Shown in pieces: positions 5,642 to 7,222 of a stretch of DNA of 7,222 bases. Positions within the stretch are counted from its first letter, which is position 1. Each line of letters starts with the position of its first letter. The translations under genes and the position numbers were made by a program. Source of the DNA: JBEKZQ01 sp049509675. Its GTDB lineage: Bacteria > Planctomycetota > Planctomycetia > Pirellulales > Thermoguttaceae. The notes under the pieces were generated by a model. That model did no database searches and had not been told where the DNA came from. It worked only from the letters and a program-made list of their open reading frames with translations. The DNA lies in the NCBI GenBank assembly GCA_049509675.1, contig JBEKZQ010000321.1, positions 1 through 7,222 of the forward strand, given 5' to 3'.

Positions 5642-6238
5642 CTACTGCGCGCGTGGTGCCGGTCCGGGCATAGCACCCGCCGCGGCGGGCGCGGTGCCGA
5701 TCATCGGTCCCATCTGGCCCTGCCCGATCGGCGCCGGCCCCGGCATGGCGGGGGGCGCGGCGCCCATCATCTGTGCCGGTTGCCCCGGCCCCTGCGCCTG
5801 CCAGGGCTGTTGGAACTGACGCCCCGGGCCATAGGGGTTCTGCCAGGAATCCTGCGGCAGAGTCCAGGGCCCCTGCGGGTTTCCCCAAGGGCCGTATGGC
5901 GTTGCGCCGGCGCGGTAAGGAAATAGCCATTCTCCATAGGGGCGGATCAATTCGCCTTGTCCCCAGGTCTGCACCACGTGCAGGTGATCCCGCTGGCCTC
6001 CCACCTGAATGCTGGCTTCATTGTGGCGGTAGCCGCTTTCCTGGTAGGTGTCGTCGTTGCGAACATAGGCCGGGGCCTCGGGTTGGTACTGCGCCACGCG
6101 CTGGCCCGTCTCCGGCGAATGGCTGAAGTACGAGGGCCTGAAGATCCAACTGCTCTGGTCCGCCCGGGCTGCGCCGGACGAAAGCACAATCACAACCGCA
6201 AAGAAAACAAGGTGTCGTGTCATAGGTGTCAATCTCAT
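5642..6238 (-). CDS. Secreted hypothetical protein, Tyr/Trp/Gly/Pro-rich
   Basis: A 198-residue protein of unknown function. The N-terminus is a clear signal peptide: basic start (TRH, 7-9), hydrophobic core LVFFAVVIVLSSG (10-22) and a likely signal peptidase I site ARA|DQ after residue 26. The mature protein has an aromatic-rich middle with WIFRPSYFSHSPETGQRV (31-48), YRHNEASIQV (70-79), HVVQTWGQGE (87-96), RPYGEWLFPYRAG (99-111) and PYGPWGNPQGPW (114-125). A low-complexity tail rich in Pro, Gly, Ala, Gln and Met follows (about 136-198). The aromatic block looks like a conserved domain, and I believe similar proteins occur in other Pirellulales without known function. An extracellular or cell-envelope role is inferred. 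The start is uncertain: M1 at 6238 or M6 at 6223 both leave an intact signal peptide, and neither has a strong ribosome binding site. The stop (TAG at 5642-5644) touches the right arm of the 12-bp inverted repeat. Confidence 0.8.
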   Translation of the reverse strand: MRLTPMTRHLVFFAVVIVLSSGAARADQSSWIFRPSYFSHSPETGQRVAQYQPEAPAYVRNDDTYQESGYRHNEASIQVGGQRDHLHVVQTWGQGELIRPYGEWLFPYRAGATPYGPWGNPQGPWTLPQDSWQNPYGPGRQFQQPWQAQGPGQPAQMMGAAPPAMPGPAPIGQGQMGPMIGTAPAAAGAMPGPAPRAQ

Positions 6239-6258
6239 GTTGGGCTCAGAGGCTATGC

Positions 6259-6273
6259 GAGAGGTTCCCTCTC
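6259..6273. repeat. Short perfect hairpin upstream of the secreted protein gene
   Basis: GAGAGG (6259-6264) and CCTCTC (6268-6273) form a perfect 6-bp stem with the loop TTC. It lies about 20 bases upstream of the 6238 start codon, so it falls in the leader of the secreted protein gene if that gene has its own transcript. Confidence 0.45.
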
Positions 6274-6307
6274 CGTTCGTGCGAGGGGACCGACGTTGCT
6301 CTCAAAT

Positions 6308-6342
6308 CCCCTCACCCCGGCCATCTCCCGGAGGGAGAGGGG
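6308..6342. repeat. Common intergenic palindrome of CCCTCACCCCGG...GGGAGAGGGG type
   Basis: CCCCTCACCCCGG is followed by TCTCCC (6324-6329), the loop GGA, and GGGAGA (6333-6338). The outer pairs C6322-G6340 and C6321-G6341 enclose one mismatch. Very similar sequences occur as dispersed intergenic repeats in many GC-rich bacteria. It lies in the 134-base spacer between the lipoprotein gene and the secreted protein gene, where it could separate or attenuate transcription. No T-run follows on the minus strand. Confidence 0.55.
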
Positions 6343-6372
6343 GACTCGGGTTCAGGCTCTCGGGATTGCCTC

Positions 6373-6912
6373 TCAATGTTCGACCATCAACTGCTCGCTT
6401 TTCGGATCATAAACGTAGCGGTGCCGCGGGGGCAGCGTGGGCAACGCAATGTGGTTGGCGTCGATGATGTTCTTCATGAACTCCGCGTGCGTCTTGGGAG
6501 CGTGCTCGTGCTCCGCCTTGTACAGTTTCATGGCCTCGGGAATCTGGATCTCGAAGGCGATTCGCTCCTTGCTCCGGAAATAGGCCATCACCGGCGTAGC
6601 GACCGGTCCGTCGCCGTAGCCGCGGCCCCTCTCGCCTACGCCGACCGCCGCCGGCTGACGTACGACCTGGGGCGGCGGGGCTGCCGGCTGGGCAGTCGGC
6701 GGCGCCGCCGGCGCGGCTGGTTCCGTGGCCGGGGCGGCCGGCGTCCGGGCCGGCGAGTCGACCGGGGCTGGCTTATAGTCGCCGCAACCGGCCGAGAGCA
6801 CCGCCAAACCCCACACAAGCCCGAAGCGCAAGCGAGGGATCCGCGACACACCCGACCCTCGCTGGCGCTTCGGGCTAGTGAGGACCTCCGAACTCGTCAT
6901 ACGCTGGTTCAT
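6373..6912 (-). CDS. Putative lipoprotein with Pro/Ala-rich linker, unknown function
   Basis: A 179-residue protein. Residues 1-43 look like a lipoprotein signal peptide with a long charged N-region. A short hydrophobic core, LVWGLAVLSAGC (32-43), ends at C43, the likely lipidated residue; the -3 position is Ser, with Leu at -4, so the lipobox is slightly off consensus. Residues 48-88 are a Pro/Ala-rich linker that would span the envelope. The C-terminal 70 residues look folded and conserved: MAYFRSKERIAFEIQIPEAMKLYKAEHEHAPKTHAEF, then NIIDANHIALPTLPPRHRYVYDP. The part with KLYKAEHEHAPKTHAEF recalls pseudopilin-like tails, but no function can be assigned. The ATG at 6912 overlaps the surE stop as ATGA, and AAGGA lies 6 bases upstream, so this start is well supported. 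Residues 13-32 are encoded by a palindromic repeat element. Confidence 0.85.
   Translation of the reverse strand: MNQRMTSSEVLTSPKRQRGSGVSRIPRLRFGLVWGLAVLSAGCGDYKPAPVDSPARTPAAPATEPAAPAAPPTAQPAAPPPQVVRQPAAVGVGERGRGYGDGPVATPVMAYFRSKERIAFEIQIPEAMKLYKAEHEHAPKTHAEFMKNIIDANHIALPTLPPRHRYVYDPKSEQLMVEH
6818..6876. repeat. Planctomycete-type palindromic repeat inside the lipoprotein gene
   Basis: Two 21-base arms, 6818-6838 and 6856-6876, are reverse complements with a single mismatch, separated by a 17-base loop (6839-6855). The arms read AGCCCGAAGCGC(A/C)AGCGAGGG. Translated on the minus strand they give SPKRQRG and PRLRFGL; on the plus strand they give KPEAQAR and PSLALRA. These peptide strings are hallmarks of a dispersed repeat I associate with planctomycete genomes. 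Here the element is in frame within lipoprotein codons 13-32, with no stop in that frame. Confidence 0.85.
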
Positions 6913-7222
6913 TGCAATTCCTTCGCACTTGTTTGGGCCAATGGGCTAGCATCTGCGCGGACCACCCGTAGCCCCCAACCTTCCATCTCCGCCAGAACGT
7001 CGCGTTTTGTCATGTCGTAGTCCAGGGGCGTGAGCGTGACCCACCCTTTGGCCAAAGCCGAAAGGTCGGTTTCGTGGGCCGGCACACTGGGCGGCGGCCC
7101 GCCGGTCAGCCAATAGTAGTCGCGGCCCCAAGGGTCTTTGCGCTTTTCAAAGGAATCACCGTAGCGGGTCACGTTCATCGGCACGACACACACCCGCGAC
7201 TCCCCCGAGAGGGCCGCCGTGG
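6909..7222 (-). CDS. surE: 5'/3'-nucleotidase SurE, C-terminal part (5' end outside window)
   Basis: SurE is a metal-dependent phosphatase that removes phosphate from nucleoside 5'- and 3'-monophosphates and is linked to stationary-phase survival in E. coli. Only the last 104 or so residues are present, and the frame is open to the right window edge (reading AALSGESRVCVVPMN at the entry). The recognisable part is the SurE C-terminal region: TRYGDSFEKRKDPWGRDYYWLTGG, then a Pro-rich loop, HETDLSALAKGWVTLTPLDYDMT and a terminal helix. In SurE proteins the corresponding segment is a TD-x-x-A-x-x-x-GY-V-S-(V/L)-TPL pattern. The catalytic DDGxxAxG N-terminus lies outside, so activity cannot be judged. 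The stop (TGA at 6909-6911) overlaps the lipoprotein ATG by ATGA, indicating coupled translation. Confidence 0.85.
   Translation of the reverse strand, partial: TAALSGESRVCVVPMNVTRYGDSFEKRKDPWGRDYYWLTGGPPPSVPAHETDLSALAKGWVTLTPLDYDMTKRDVLAEMEGWGLRVVRADASPLAQTSAKELQ
6919..6923 (-). promoter_or_regulatory. Shine-Dalgarno site of the lipoprotein gene
   Basis: AAGGA on the minus strand lies inside the last surE codons, 6 bases before the ATG at 6912. Together with the ATGA overlap it decides the lipoprotein start, and therefore shows that the palindromic repeat at 6818-6876 is translated. Confidence 0.65.

Noticed and set aside
5368..5926. Small plus-strand frames across the hairpin cluster (5368-5559 and 5561-5926)
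   Set aside because: They are composed of REP-like hairpins and the antisense of the secreted protein gene, and have no ribosome binding site or recognisable motif.
6226..7020. Plus-strand open frame of 264 codons containing KPEAQARDPRHTRPSLALRAS
   Set aside because: It is antisense to the lipoprotein and surE. The peptide string is the reverse reading of the palindromic repeat, a frequent source of false gene calls.

Overview
The window looks like ordinary chromosomal housekeeping DNA from a GC-rich planctomycete, most likely a Pirellulales-type organism. This placement is inferred from gene content, from a palindromic repeat whose translation contains SPKRQRG / RLRFGL (a repeat I associate with planctomycete genomes), from REP-like GTGGCACCC hairpins, and from secreted hypothetical proteins rich in Tyr, Trp, Gly and Pro. 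No rRNA, tRNA, CRISPR array, transposase or phage gene is visible.

Left block (1-3346, minus strand): a compact run transcribed right to left, psd, pssA, ribE, rsmA. Psd and PssA are the two committed steps of phosphatidylethanolamine synthesis (CDP-diacylglycerol to phosphatidylserine to phosphatidylethanolamine). RibE makes riboflavin. RsmA (KsgA) dimethylates 16S rRNA and is cut by the left window edge. Gaps are 33 and 18 bases, and ribE and rsmA overlap by one base (TGATG), so co-transcription is likely. Psd carries an unusual N-terminal extension of about 110 residues with a small Cys cluster.

Divergent intergenic region (3347-3540): between psd and eno lie two adjacent arrays of 7-base tandem repeats (GACARTT x5 and AAAACTG x5), then a possible sigma70-like promoter for eno.

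Middle block (3541-5371, plus strand): eno (enolase, complete with all catalytic residues), followed after 7 bases by a small membrane protein with two predicted transmembrane helices and a soluble domain of NTF2-like appearance.

Convergent intergenic region (5372-5641): a cluster of three REP-like hairpins sharing the 9-mer GTGGCACCC. A perfect 12-bp inverted repeat encloses two of them and ends directly against the stop codon of the next gene.

Right block (5642-7222, minus strand): surE (5'/3'-nucleotidase, C-terminal part only), then a Pro/Ala-rich lipoprotein overlapping surE by ATGA, then after 134 bases of hairpin-rich spacer a secreted protein of unknown function. The most curious local feature is that a 59-base palindromic repeat lies inside the lipoprotein gene and supplies the charged part of its signal peptide.

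No clearly new multi-gene system was found. The observations worth checking are the exapted repeat, the repeat arrays, the Psd extension and the uncharacterised envelope proteins.
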